Shown: in pieces, positions 50,361-61,655 of the stretch
Numbering within the stretch: position 1 is the stretch's first letter
How the letters are laid out: each line of letters starts with the position of its first letter
Source: DATCDE01 sp038252405
GTDB lineage: Bacteria; Actinomycetota; Actinomycetes; Prado026
Assembly: GCA_038252405.1 (NCBI GenBank)
Contig: JBBSAJ010000006.1
Coordinates: forward strand, 1-64,000
Direction of reading: 5' to 3'
Length of the DNA stretch: 64,000 nt
Program-made: the position numbers and the translations under genes
The notes under the pieces: model-generated
Told to the model about the DNA's origin: nothing
The model's input: only the letters and a program-made list of their open reading frames with translations
Database searches by the model: none

Positions 50361-52882
50361 GCCGTGGCCTCCTCGGCGACGAGCGACGGTCTCGCCACCG
50401 GGAGTGACAGCACCATGGTCAGACCGCCGCCCGGGGTGTCCTCGGCCGTCAGGGCGCCGCCCAGGGCCACGGTGAGCCCCTGGGCCACCGCCAGCCCGAG
50501 ACCCACTCCTGACCCAGCCGGAGCGTCCCCCAGCCGCTGGAAGGGCCGGAAGATCGTCTCCTTCGCGGAGTCGGGGACTCCTGGGCCACGGTCGACGACC
50601 CGCACCTCCACCCGTTCGCCGAGCGCACTGGCCGAGACCAGGACGGGGCGTCCCTCCCCGCCATGCCGGACGGCGTTCTCGACCAGGTTCGCGAGCACCC
50701 GCTCGAGCAGACCCGGATCGGCGACCACGAGCGGCAGCTCCTCGGGGATGCTCAGGTCGATGCGGGCCGTGGGGGACACTCCCGACAGTGCGGCGGGCAC
50801 GATCTCGTCGACGTCCACCGGACGCAGGTGCGGCTCGACGCTCCCGGTCTGCAGCCGGCTCATGTCCAGCAGGTTGGCAACCAGCGCGTCCAGCCGGTCG
50901 GCGGACTCCTCGATGGTGGCCAGCAGGGCCGCCTCGTCCTCCGCGGACCATTCGACGTCGGTGGACCGCAGGCTGGACACGGCCGCCTTGATGCTCGCCA
51001 ACGGGGTGCGCAGGTCGTGGGACACGGCGGCGAGCAGGGCGGTGCGGATCGCGTTGCCGTCAGCGAGCTGCCGGGCCTGCCGGGCCCGCTCGGCCAGCCG
51101 CTCCCGCTCCAGCACCGACGCGATCTGCGCGGCGTAGGCACCCAGCACCCGCTGGTCGCCCGCTTCGGGCGGGCTGCCCCGCAGCAGCAGGACGAGCGTG
51201 TCCGAGACCGGGATCTCCGCGTCCGCGCCGTCCGCCGACGGGAACGGGGGCGAACCGACCGCAGCGACCCGGCGCCACGGCGCCCGGTCGTCGGGACGCT
51301 CGAGGAGCGTCGCCGCCGCCATGGCGAAGGTGGAGCGAAGTCGCTCCATCAGGGACTCGACCCCGATCTCGCCGCGCAGCACGGTGCCCGCGAGCGTGCT
51401 CAAGGTGGCCGCCTCGGCCTGGGCCCGGGCGGCCTGCTGGGTCCGACGCGCGGCCAGGTCGACGACGCTGGCCACGGCGGCCGAGAGCACCACGAAGATG
51501 ACCAGCGCCAGCGCGTTCTCCGGCTCGCTGATGGTGAAGGTGTGGAACGGGGGCGTGAAGAAGTAGTTGAGCAGCAGGCTGCCGAGCACCGCGGCGACCA
51601 GGGCCGGCAGCAGGCCGCCCACGAGAGCCACGGCGACCGCGAGGGTGAGGAACAGCAGCAGCTCGCTGGGCAGGCTGAGATGGTCGCGGACCTGGGCCAG
51701 CCCGACCGCGAGGAGCACCGGACCGAGCACCGCGAGCAGCCAACCCGCCACCAGGCGGCCACCGCCCAGCGCCCGCCCGCGACGAGCGGCAGGCAGGGAG
51801 CCACCGGCGCGCTCGTGAGTGACCATGTGGACGTCGATGTCACCGGACCCGTTGACCACGTTGCGGCCGACGTCCGGGCCGAGCAGGCCCTGCCAGCGGT
51901 TGCGGCGACTCACCCCGATGACCAGCTGGGTGGCGTTGACCCCTCGGGCGAAGTCGAGCAGCGCCTGGGCGACGTCCTCCCCCACGACCGCGTGGAAGCT
52001 GCCCCCCAGGCTCTCCACCAGGTCCCGCTGCCGCGCCAGGGTGTCAGGAGCCGCTCCGGTCAGCCCGTCGCTGCGCACGACGTGGACGGCGAGCAGCTCG
52101 CGACCAGCGGTCCGGCCGACGATGCGCGCGCCACGGCGGATCAGGGTGTCGCCCTCCGGGCCGCCGGTGAGCGCCACCACGATGCGCTCGCGGGCCGGCC
52201 AGGGCTGCTCGATGCCGTGCTCGGCCCGGTAGCGCTCCAGCCCCTCGTCGACTCGGTCGGCCACCCACAGCAGGGCCAGCTCGCGCAGCGCGGTCAGGTT
52301 CCCCACCCGGAAGTAGTGCGCCAGGGCGGCGTCCACCTTCTCCGAGGTGTAGACGTTGCCGTGGGCCATCCGACGGCGCAGCGCCTCCGGGGACATGTCC
52401 TCCAGCTCGATCTGGTCGGCCCGGCGGACCACCTCGTCGGGGATGGTCTCGCGCTGCTGCACCCCGGTGATCGACGACACCACGTCGTTGAGCGACTCCA
52501 GGTGCTGGATGTTCACGGTGGAGATCACGTCGATGCCGGCGTGCAGCAGCTGCTCGACGTCCTGCCACCGCTTCTCGTTGCTCGAGCCGGGGACGTTGGT
52601 GTGCGCGAGCTCGTCGACGAGGGCGACCTGCGGCGCCCGGGCCAGGACGGCCGCCAGGTCCATCTCGGTGAACCTGGCGCCGCGGTGGGCGATCTCCCTG
52701 CGGGGGACCACCTCCAACCCGTCGACGAGCGCCCTGGTCAGTGCGCGTCCGTGGTCCTCCACGAACCCGACCACCACGTCGGTGCCCCGATCGAGGCGGC
52801 GGTGCCCCTCGCTGAGCATGGCGTACGTCTTGCCCACCCCGGGGGCCGCCCCGAGATAGATCCGCAGCCGTCCGCGTGCCAT
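50357..52882 (-). CDS. kdpD: Sensor histidine kinase KdpD
   Basis: An 841-residue membrane kinase. The N-terminal KdpD domain has Walker-like YLGAAPGVGKTYAMLSEGHR (about residues 9-28) and DVEQLLHAGIDVISTVNIQH; a USP-like domain follows (about 220-360, VIGVSRRNRWQGLLG); four membrane helices lie at about 380-480; then a GAF-like region, the phospho-His box LLAAVSHDLRTPLASIKAAV and ATPase motifs NLVENAVRHGG, DRGPGVP and GSGVGLGLAVAQG. It senses potassium and ionic stress. Located 21 bp downstream of kdpC. Confidence 0.96.
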   Translation of the reverse strand: MARGRLRIYLGAAPGVGKTYAMLSEGHRRLDRGTDVVVGFVEDHGRALTRALVDGLEVVPRREIAHRGARFTEMDLAAVLARAPQVALVDELAHTNVPGSSNEKRWQDVEQLLHAGIDVISTVNIQHLESLNDVVSSITGVQQRETIPDEVVRRADQIELEDMSPEALRRRMAHGNVYTSEKVDAALAHYFRVGNLTALRELALLWVADRVDEGLERYRAEHGIEQPWPARERIVVALTGGPEGDTLIRRGARIVGRTAGRELLAVHVVRSDGLTGAAPDTLARQRDLVESLGGSFHAVVGEDVAQALLDFARGVNATQLVIGVSRRNRWQGLLGPDVGRNVVNGSGDIDVHMVTHERAGGSLPAARRGRALGGGRLVAGWLLAVLGPVLLAVGLAQVRDHLSLPSELLLFLTLAVAVALVGGLLPALVAAVLGSLLLNYFFTPPFHTFTISEPENALALVIFVVLSAAVASVVDLAARRTQQAARAQAEAATLSTLAGTVLRGEIGVESLMERLRSTFAMAAATLLERPDDRAPWRRVAAVGSPPFPSADGADAEIPVSDTLVLLLRGSPPEAGDQRVLGAYAAQIASVLERERLAERARQARQLADGNAIRTALLAAVSHDLRTPLASIKAAVSSLRSTDVEWSAEDEAALLATIEESADRLDALVANLLDMSRLQTGSVEPHLRPVDVDEIVPAALSGVSPTARIDLSIPEELPLVVADPGLLERVLANLVENAVRHGGEGRPVLVSASALGERVEVRVVDRGPGVPDSAKETIFRPFQRLGDAPAGSGVGLGLAVAQGLTVALGGALTAEDTPGGGLTMVLSLPVARPSLVAEEATA

Positions 52883-52903
52883 GCCGTCAGTGTCCTCCGC
52901 CGG

Positions 52904-53512
52904 TCAGCCCTGCATTCGCAGGAGCGCCAGGTTCAGGTCCAGTACGTTCACGGTCGGCTCGCCCAGGATGCCGAGATCGCGCCCGTGCAGCTGGGGGTCC
53001 ACCAGCCCGCGCACGGCGGCGGGATCGAGCCCGCGGGCGGTGGCGACGCGCGTGACCTGTTCGTACGCGTAGGCAGGGCTGATGTCGGGGTCCAGGCCCG
53101 ACCCGGACGCGGTCAAGGCGTCGGGCGGCACACCCGCGGCGTCGACACCGTCGAACGCGGCGGCCGCCCGCCGGCGGCTGTCCACGGCCTTGACCAGGGT
53201 GGAGCTGTTCGGGCCGAGGTTCGAGGCGCCGCTCGACGTCGGGTCGTACCCCGCACCGGCCGCGGACGGTCGGGGCTGGAACCACTGCGGCAGGGGGCGA
53301 CCGCTGGCGTCGGCGAAGGACTGACCGATCAAGCTGGACCCGACCACTCGACCGCCGGACGACACGAGGGAGCCGTCAGCCTTGGCCGGGAAGGCCAGCT
53401 GCGTCACGGTGAAGACGGCCAGCGGGTAGAGGATCCCGAGGACGGCGGTCAGCACCAGCAGCACGCGCAGTGCCGCCCAGTACTGCCGCAGCGGAGTGGC
53501 GAGGTCGGACAT
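52904..53512 (-). CDS. kdpC: Potassium-transporting ATPase subunit C
   Basis: A 202-residue protein with one N-terminal membrane helix (ALRVLLVLTAVLGILYPLAV) and a soluble outer domain: GSSLIGQSFADASGRPLPQW, QPRPSAAGAGYDPTSSGASN, LGPNSS, then DPDISPAYAYEQVTRVATAR and NVLDLNLALLRMQ. It supports ATP-driven potassium uptake by KdpAB. It begins 5 bp after the kdpB stop. Confidence 0.95.
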   Translation of the reverse strand: MSDLATPLRQYWAALRVLLVLTAVLGILYPLAVFTVTQLAFPAKADGSLVSSGGRVVGSSLIGQSFADASGRPLPQWFQPRPSAAGAGYDPTSSGASNLGPNSSTLVKAVDSRRRAAAAFDGVDAAGVPPDALTASGSGLDPDISPAYAYEQVTRVATARGLDPAAVRGLVDPQLHGRDLGILGEPTVNVLDLNLALLRMQG

Positions 53513-53517
53513 GGCTG

Positions 53518-55583
<2,066 letters not shown>

Positions 55584-55584
<1 letters not shown>

Positions 55585-57245
55585 CAGCGCAGGCCTTCCG
55601 CGAGTGGTCCGAGCGCGAGCGCCGGGAAGTAGGTCAGGGCGACGACGATGAGGATCACGCCGAGCAGCAGCCCGATGAACAGCGGTCGATGGGTCGGAAG
55701 GGTGCCGGCGGTCGCCGGTACCGGTTGCTGCCGAGCCAGGGACCCGGCCAGGGCGAGGACGAAGATGATCGGCAGGAACCGGGCGAGCAGCATGGCCAAG
55801 CCGAGTGCGGTGTTGTACCAGACGGTGTTCACCCCGAGACCGGCGAACGCCGAGCCGTTGTTGTTGCTCGCCGAGGTGAAGGCGTACAGCACCTCGGACA
55901 GGCCGTGCGGCCCGGCGTTGAGCATCGCCGCCCGCTCCCCCGGCAGCGCCATGGCGATCCCGGTGCCGACCAGCACGCAGGCCGGGGTGGCCAGGATGTA
56001 CAGGCTGGCCAGCTTCATCTCCCGAGCCTGGATCTTCTTCCCCAGGTACTCAGGGGTCCGCCCCACCATCAGCCCGGCCACGAACACCGCGACGACGGCG
56101 AGCACGAGGATCCCGTACAGCCCGGAGCCGACACCGCCCGGCGCGACCTCGCCGGTCATCATGTCGAAGATCGTGATCCCACCGCCGAGTGGGGTGAAGC
56201 TGTCATGGAAGCTGTTGACGGCACCCGTCGAGGTGAGGGTGGTCGAGGCGGCCCACAGCGCGGACGCGGGGACGCCGAACCGAGCCTCCTTGCCCTCCAT
56301 CGCGGCGCCGGCGGCCTGCAGCGCCGAGCCCTGGTGAGCGGTCTCGAACGCGGTGATGCCGATCACCGAGACGACCCAGATGGTCGCCATCGTGGCCAGG
56401 ATCGCGTAGCCCTGGCGGACGTCGCCGACGAGCCTGCCGAAGGTGCGTGGCAGCGAGAACGGGACCATCAGCAGCAGGAAGACCTCGACCAGGTCGGTCC
56501 ACTTCGTCGGGTTCTCGAACGGGTGCGCGGAGTTGGCGTTGTAGAAGCCGCCGCCGTTGGTGCCCAGCTCCTTGATGGCCTCCTGCGACGCCACCGGCCC
56601 TCCGGTGAGGGTCTGGTGGCCGCCGGCCAGCGTGGTGACCGCGTCGTACCCGTGGAAGTTCTGGACCACCCCGCCCGCGACCAGCACGACCGCGAACACG
56701 AAGGCGAGCGGCAGCAGGATGCGCAGGGTGCCCCGGGTCAGGTCGACCCAGAAGTTGCCCAGCCGGTCGGTGCGGGACCGCGCGAAGCCACGGACCAACG
56801 CCACGGCCACCGCCATCCCGACGGCGGCCGAGGCGAAGTTCTGCACGGCCAGCCCCGCCATCTGGACGAGGTGGCCCATGGTGCTCTCGCCGGAGTACGA
56901 CTGCCAGTTCGTGTTCGTCACGAAGGAAACGGCGGTGTTCCAGGCCTGGTCCGCCTTGACCGCGGGGAAGCCGAGCGAGAGCAGCAGGTGCTGCTGCACC
57001 CGCTGGAAGCCGTAGAGGAACAGCACGCTCACCATGGAGAACGCGAGCACGCTGCGCAGGTACGTCGACCAGCGCTGGTCGGCGTCCGGGTCGACGCCCA
57101 TCACCCGGTACAGGCCACGCTCGACGCGGCTGTGCCGGGAGCCGGAGTAGACGCGGGCCATGTAGTCGCCGAGAGGCAGGTGGACGGCGGCGAGCAGCAC
57201 GACCAGCAGACCGGCCTGCAAGAGGCCGGCGGTGGTGTCGGACAT
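55584..57245 (-). CDS. kdpA: Potassium-transporting ATPase potassium-binding subunit A
   Basis: A 553-residue channel-like subunit with about ten membrane helices and the four filter-type loops: SFVTNTNWQSYSGESTMGHL, IKELGTNGGGFYNANSAHPF, TSTGAVNSFHDSFTPLGGG and FTSASNNNGSAFAGLG. It binds and passes potassium for KdpB. ATG 57245 overlaps the kdpF stop (TGATG). Confidence 0.97.
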
Positions 57246-57334
57246 CAGAACCTGTCGGGGAACACCAGCGCGACGACGAGGTACCCGACCGTCGCCGCGG
57301 CCAGCACCAGGCCGACGACGTTCTCGGCGGTCAC
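57245..57334 (-). CDS. kdpF: KdpF small membrane subunit
   Basis: A 29-residue single-helix peptide (VTAENVVGLVLAAATVGYLV then VALVFPDRF), the standard size and composition of KdpF, which stabilises the KdpABC complex. GTG 57334 overlaps the stop of a 27-residue peptide gene upstream (GTGA), and its own TGA overlaps the kdpA ATG. Confidence 0.88.
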   Translation of the reverse strand: MTAENVVGLVLAAATVGYLVVALVFPDRF

Positions 57335-57414
57335 AGCTTCTCCACTGCCTTGACGACCAGGGCGAGCAGCACGAACACGCCCAGCGAGAGCAGGACGAAC
57401 AGCAGGTCGACCAT
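57331..57414 (-). CDS. 27-residue membrane peptide preceding kdpF
   Basis: Minus-strand codons from ATG 57414 read MVDLLFVLLSLGVFVLLALV then VKAVEKL and end at a TGA that overlaps the kdpF start. It is a single hydrophobic helix with a short basic/acidic tail, a plausible small membrane protein. Tiny genes of this kind are seen at this position in some actinobacterial kdp operons, as I recall. GGATC/GGGGAT-like sequence precedes it with a weak ribosome-binding site. It may be a further subunit of Kdp or a translation leader for kdpF; no function is known. Confidence 0.6.
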   Translation of the reverse strand: MVDLLFVLLSLGVFVLLALVVKAVEKL

Positions 57415-57558
57415 GTCGGGGATCCTTCGACGAGAGATGGCTGCACCCAGGGAAGTGACGCACCGCCCCGTGCTCACCCAGTGAACATCCAGGCGAGCGC
57501 CTCGCGCCGATGCGCTAGCGGGTTGTTGACGTCGGGAGGCCGCGTCTTGATGGGACCC

Positions 57559-60249
57559 TTATGCCGAGGTGGGGTGCCTGCGGCCGAACCGCCACCACTT
57601 CTCGGCTCCGACCACGCCGCTGGCCACCAGTCCCAGGGCCACCACGGCCACCCACTCGGTGGCTGACATGGGAGCCGTCTGGAACAGCGTGTTCATGGCG
57701 GGCAGGTAGGTGAACAGCAGCTGCAGGACGACCGTGGTCATCACGCCGTAGACCACTGCGCGGTTGCTGACCCAGCCGAGCTGTCGGACCGGCCGGTCCA
57801 GGGAGCGGCAGTTGAACAGGTAGAAGACCTCGACCGCCACAAAGGCGTTGACCGCGAGGGTGCGGGCACCCTCCAGCGAGCCCCCCGAGGCCTGCTGCCA
57901 CTCGAACAGCCCGAAGGCTCCGATCAGCATGATCGTCGAGACCAGGAGGATCCGGCCGACCAGCGTGCCGGTGAGCACCGGTTGCCGGGGGTTGCGCGGG
58001 GGCCGGTCCATGAGGCCGGGCTCCGCCGGCTCGAAGGCCAGCATCAGGCCCAGCGCCACGGCCGTGGTCATGTTGATCCACAGGATCTGCACCGGCAGGA
58101 TCGGCAGATCGGTCGCCAGCACGATCGCGGTCAGGATCACCAGACCCTCGGCGAGATTCGTCGGCAGCGTCCAGGTGATGAACTTGGTGAGGTTGTCGAA
58201 GACGCCGCGGCCCTCCTCGATGGCGGCCTCGATGGTGGCGAAGTCGTCGTCGGTCAGCACCATGTCGGCGGACTCCTTGGCGACGTCGGTGCCGGTCACG
58301 CCCATGGCGATGCCGATGTCTGCCTGTTTCAGCGCCGGGGCGTCGTTCACACCGTCCCCCGTCATGGCGACGACGTGGTGCCGGCGTTGCAGTCCTTCGA
58401 CGATCCGCAGCTTCTGCTCCGCGGACACCCGGGCGAAGACCGCTGTGCGCTCCAGGACCTCCGGCAGCGCGTCGTCCGGGACGTCAGCGAGTTCGATGCC
58501 CGTGATCACCGACGGCGGGTCGCCCTCCGCGCCGTCCAGCCCGACCTGGACGGCGATCGCCCGCGCGGTCGCGGCGTGGTCCCCGGTGATCATCTTCACC
58601 CGGATGCCGGCGGTCCGGCAGCTGCGGACCGCGCTGACCGCCTCGGGGCGGGGCGGGTCCTCCATCGCCTGCAGGCCGAGGAAGGTGAGACCGCCGACCG
58701 ACTCCTCGCGGAGCGCGGGCACGGCGCGGTCGGCGGGGTACTCGGTGCGCGCGAAGGCCAGGACACGCAGGGCCTGCCCGGACAGCTCCTCGGTGACGGC
58801 CAGGACCGCCGCGCGGTCGAGCGGCTCCGGTCGGCCGTCCGCACCCAGCTGGGACGTGCAGAGCCCGAGCACCCGCTCGACGCCGCCCTTGACCGCGACC
58901 ATGGACGTCGTCCCCGTCCGGTGCAGGGTGGCCATGAAGCGGCGCTCGGACTCGAACGGCAGCGTCTCCAGCCGTGGCCAGCGCGCCTGCACCGCCGAGA
59001 CGTCCAGACCGGACTCAGCTGCGCTGACCAGCAGAGCCGCCTCGGTGGGGTCCCCGCTGGTCGTCCACCGCCCGTCCGGCCGGGCGGCCTGGGCGTCGTT
59101 GCACAAGACACCGGCCTCCAGGCAGCCGGCCACGACCGGGTGAGTGACCACGAGCCCCGCAGCCGGTGGACCGAACCGCTGTCCTCCGGCGACCACCGTG
59201 CGCACGGTCATCCGGTTCTGGGTCAAGGTGCCGGTCTTGTCCGAGCAGATGATGGTGGTGCTGCCCAGGGTCTCGGTGGCCGGCAGCTTGCGGATGATCG
59301 CGTGCCGACGAGCCATCCGTCCCATTCCGATGGCCAAGGTGATGGTCACCGCCGCGGGCAGCCCCTCGGGGATCGCCCCAACAGCCAGCGCCACGGCGGC
59401 GTTGAGCATGTCCGATACCGACTCGCCCCGTGCGACGCCCAGCCCGAAGCTCAGCCCGGCGAGCACGAGGATCGCCATGGTCAGCCACTTGCTGAACGTG
59501 GCCAGCTTCCGGGTGAGCGGGGTGGAGACCTCCGCCGTCTGTCCCACCAGCCGGTGGATGCGGCCGATCTCGGTGTCACCACCGGTGGCCACCACGATCC
59601 CGCGACCATCACCTCTGCGGACCAGGCTGCTGGAGTAGGCCATGTTCAGCCGGTCCCCCAGGCCCACCTCGAGCGGCAGCGGGAGCGGGTGCTTGGACGC
59701 CGCCACCGACTCGCCGGTCAGCGACGACTCGTCGACGCTCAGGTCCTGCACGTGGGTCAGCCGCAGGTCGGCCGGCACCTTGTCGCCGGCCCGCAGGACC
59801 ACGACATCGCCGGGAACCACGTCGGCCGAGTCGATACGTCGTGACTCCCCGTCCCGCACCACACTGGCGTGGGTCCGGGTCAGGGCCACCAGCGCCTCCA
59901 GGGCCTGGCCGGCTCGGGACTCCTGGATGAACCCGACCACCGCGTTCACCAGCACGACGCCGACGATCACGGCGAAGTCGACGATGTCCCCGAGCAGCAG
60001 GGTCACCGTCGCCGCACCGAGCAGCACGTAGATCAGCGGGTGGTGGAACTGCAGCAGGAAACGCCGGACCGGTCCACGCTGGCCGATCCGGGGCAGCACG
60101 TTCGGACCGAACCGGTCCAGCCGGGAGGCCGCCTCCTCGCGGGTCAGGCCGTCGGACTCGTCGGTCTCCAGCAGGAGGACGACCTCGTGCACCGGCAGCC
60201 CATGATGGTCGTGCCGATCGGCCCCGATGGCCAGGCTAGGCGAGGTCAT
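57559..60249 (-). CDS. P2A-type cation ATPase (CtpF/calcium-ATPase-like)
   Basis: An 896-residue P-type ATPase: N-terminal cation-ATPase domain, VDESSLTGESVAASKHPLPL, the ion-site helix AVGAIPEGLPAAVTITLAIG, phosphorylation site IICSDKTGTLTQNRMTVRTV, KGGVERVLGLC, MITGDHAATARAIAVQVGLD, VAMTGDGVNDAPALKQADIG and a C-terminal set of helices. The PEGLP segment and length match P2A (SERCA/CtpF-type) pumps, so calcium or another divalent or monovalent cation is exported. ATG 60249 overlaps the stop of the upstream USP gene by 14 bp, so the two are coupled; M. tuberculosis ctpF (Rv1997) also neighbours a USP gene (Rv1996). Confidence 0.92.
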   Translation of the reverse strand: MTSPSLAIGADRHDHHGLPVHEVVLLLETDESDGLTREEAASRLDRFGPNVLPRIGQRGPVRRFLLQFHHPLIYVLLGAATVTLLLGDIVDFAVIVGVVLVNAVVGFIQESRAGQALEALVALTRTHASVVRDGESRRIDSADVVPGDVVVLRAGDKVPADLRLTHVQDLSVDESSLTGESVAASKHPLPLPLEVGLGDRLNMAYSSSLVRRGDGRGIVVATGGDTEIGRIHRLVGQTAEVSTPLTRKLATFSKWLTMAILVLAGLSFGLGVARGESVSDMLNAAVALAVGAIPEGLPAAVTITLAIGMGRMARRHAIIRKLPATETLGSTTIICSDKTGTLTQNRMTVRTVVAGGQRFGPPAAGLVVTHPVVAGCLEAGVLCNDAQAARPDGRWTTSGDPTEAALLVSAAESGLDVSAVQARWPRLETLPFESERRFMATLHRTGTTSMVAVKGGVERVLGLCTSQLGADGRPEPLDRAAVLAVTEELSGQALRVLAFARTEYPADRAVPALREESVGGLTFLGLQAMEDPPRPEAVSAVRSCRTAGIRVKMITGDHAATARAIAVQVGLDGAEGDPPSVITGIELADVPDDALPEVLERTAVFARVSAEQKLRIVEGLQRRHHVVAMTGDGVNDAPALKQADIGIAMGVTGTDVAKESADMVLTDDDFATIEAAIEEGRGVFDNLTKFITWTLPTNLAEGLVILTAIVLATDLPILPVQILWINMTTAVALGLMLAFEPAEPGLMDRPPRNPRQPVLTGTLVGRILLVSTIMLIGAFGLFEWQQASGGSLEGARTLAVNAFVAVEVFYLFNCRSLDRPVRQLGWVSNRAVVYGVMTTVVLQLLFTYLPAMNTLFQTAPMSATEWVAVVALGLVASGVVGAEKWWRFGRRHPTSA

Positions 60250-61069
60250 CGTCGTCGGGCCCGGGTTCGTCGACGGCCCTGGCCAGCAGGACCGAGCAGG
60301 GCGCGTGGTGGGCCACGGCGCTGGCGGTGGAGCCCAGCCGCAGCCGACTCAGTCCGGTGTGGCCCCGGGTGCCCAGCACGACCAGGTCGGGAGCGAGCTG
60401 GCCGATCGCGGAGAAGATGTCCACCCGCACGTTGACGAAGACGTCCAGCGGTCCCGGCTGCTGGACCATCGACTCCACCCGCGCCGCGTGCGCACCGAGT
60501 GCCCCCACTGCGGCGTCCACCGCCGGTGCCGGGTCGCGGTCGTGCTCCACCACTCCGAGCACGGTCACGTCCGCACGGTCGAGCCAGGGCATCGCCGCCA
60601 GCGACTGCACCGCACGGCCGGCGTGCCGGGAACCGTCGACGCAGACCAGCACCTGACGGGTGGGCCGGGCGTGCCGCACGATCAGCAGGGGCGACGGCGG
60701 GCACTGCAGCAGCCACTCGGCGGTGCTGCCCAGGTGCAGGTGTTTCCACAGCCCGTTCCCCCGCGGTCCGATCACCAGCAGGTGTGTGCCAGTCCGGGCA
60801 CCCAGGACGGCTCGCGGGTCGCCGTGCGCCGTCAGGTGCGCGACCTCGTCGACCTGGGCCTCAGCGAAGAGCTGCCGCGGGTGCTGGTGCTGCCACGGTC
60901 GTGGCTGCGCCGCCTCAGGGCCCGGCGGCGGACCGGACGGCGTGGGACGGATGGTGAGCACCTCCACGCCCCAGCCCGGCCATGCGTGGTTGTTCAGCCA
61001 CAGCCAGGCGACGTCGGCGCCGGCCGACCCGTCGTCCGCGAAGGTGAGCCGATGCGCCGGGCGAGCCAT
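60236..61069 (-). CDS. Universal stress protein (tandem UspA)
   Basis: A 277-residue USP. The first half (MARPAHRLTFADDGSAGADV to GTHLLVIGPRGNGLWKHLHL) is partly degenerate at the ATP loop; the second half (VLVCVDGSRHAGRAVQSLAA to LVVLGTRGHTGLSRLRLGST) keeps the G-2x-G-9x-GS pattern. It may bind ATP in one domain only. Its stop lies inside the start of the P-type ATPase gene, suggesting the USP accompanies or controls the pump. ATG 61069. Confidence 0.88.
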   Translation of the reverse strand: MARPAHRLTFADDGSAGADVAWLWLNNHAWPGWGVEVLTIRPTPSGPPPGPEAAQPRPWQHQHPRQLFAEAQVDEVAHLTAHGDPRAVLGARTGTHLLVIGPRGNGLWKHLHLGSTAEWLLQCPPSPLLIVRHARPTRQVLVCVDGSRHAGRAVQSLAAMPWLDRADVTVLGVVEHDRDPAPAVDAAVGALGAHAARVESMVQQPGPLDVFVNVRVDIFSAIGQLAPDLVVLGTRGHTGLSRLRLGSTASAVAHHAPCSVLLARAVDEPGPDDDDLA

Positions 61070-61099
61070 GAGGACCTCCTCACGACCCAGTCAACCGGA

Positions 61100-61120
61100 C
61101 CGTGGGCGAACCGCCCACGG
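61100..61120. terminator. GC-rich hairpin between the helical-protein gene and the USP gene
   Basis: CCGTGGGCG-AAC-CGCCCACGG is a perfect 9-bp stem with a 3-nt loop. It lies 8 bp beyond the stop of the minus-strand gene at 61129 and upstream of the USP start. There is no T tract, so it could be a weak terminator, an mRNA stabiliser or an operator. Confidence 0.45.
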
Positions 61121-61128
61121 GCCGTTCG

Positions 61129-61521
61129 TCACTCGCCGCCGATGTCCACCTGGTAGGCGTTGTGCAGCAGGTCGCTGGCCTTCCGCTCCCATCGACGCAG
61201 CTTGCGGGCGACCTCGGCGGTCATCGTGCTGACCGCGGCGACGGACGAGGGGTCTTCGGCCTGCTCTCCGACGACGGTGCGGGCCTCCCGGACCCGTTGC
61301 CCGACGACGTCCAGCTCACGGTCCATCGTGCTGGCCAGGTCGGCGAGCTGCGGCGCGTCGGCTACGAGCTGGTCGTGCAGCCGCGGGTGGTTCGCGCGGT
61401 GCTCGAGGATGCGCTCCTCCAGCCGGTCGAGGGCCTGGACGAGCGCCACCCACCAGGCGGCCTCCGGCTGAGGGGAGCGGGTCAGCTGGTCGATGCGGTC
61501 CAGCGGGGCAATGGCGGGCAT
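61129..61521 (-). CDS. Alpha-helical protein of unknown function
   Basis: A 130-residue, charged and mostly helical protein (AWWVALVQALDRLEERILEH, LADLASTMDRELDVVGQRVR, TAEVARKLRRWERKASDLLH). Helical wheels would allow coiled-coil packing. No catalytic motif or membrane segment is visible and I do not recognise the family. A GAGG sequence lies before ATG 61521. It is divergent from the dienelactone hydrolase gene. Confidence 0.65.
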   Translation of the reverse strand: MPAIAPLDRIDQLTRSPQPEAAWWVALVQALDRLEERILEHRANHPRLHDQLVADAPQLADLASTMDRELDVVGQRVREARTVVGEQAEDPSSVAAVSTMTAEVARKLRRWERKASDLLHNAYQVDIGGE

Positions 61522-61655
61522 GAGAGCCTCCTGACCGAGGGGGGACGGGGCGTCACTCCCGAGGATGCCGACGCCTCGCGCCGTGATCCATGCCCAGGCG
61601 CCGTCGAGTTGATGTCGATCGGATGACTAACCTGGTGGAGCAAGGAGGTGCGGGC

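Noticed and set aside
57415..57558. A c-di-AMP (ydaO-type) riboswitch or other leader RNA before the kdp operon
   Set aside because: The 144-bp spacer is too short for the ydaO fold plus expression platform and lacks recognisable conserved segments.
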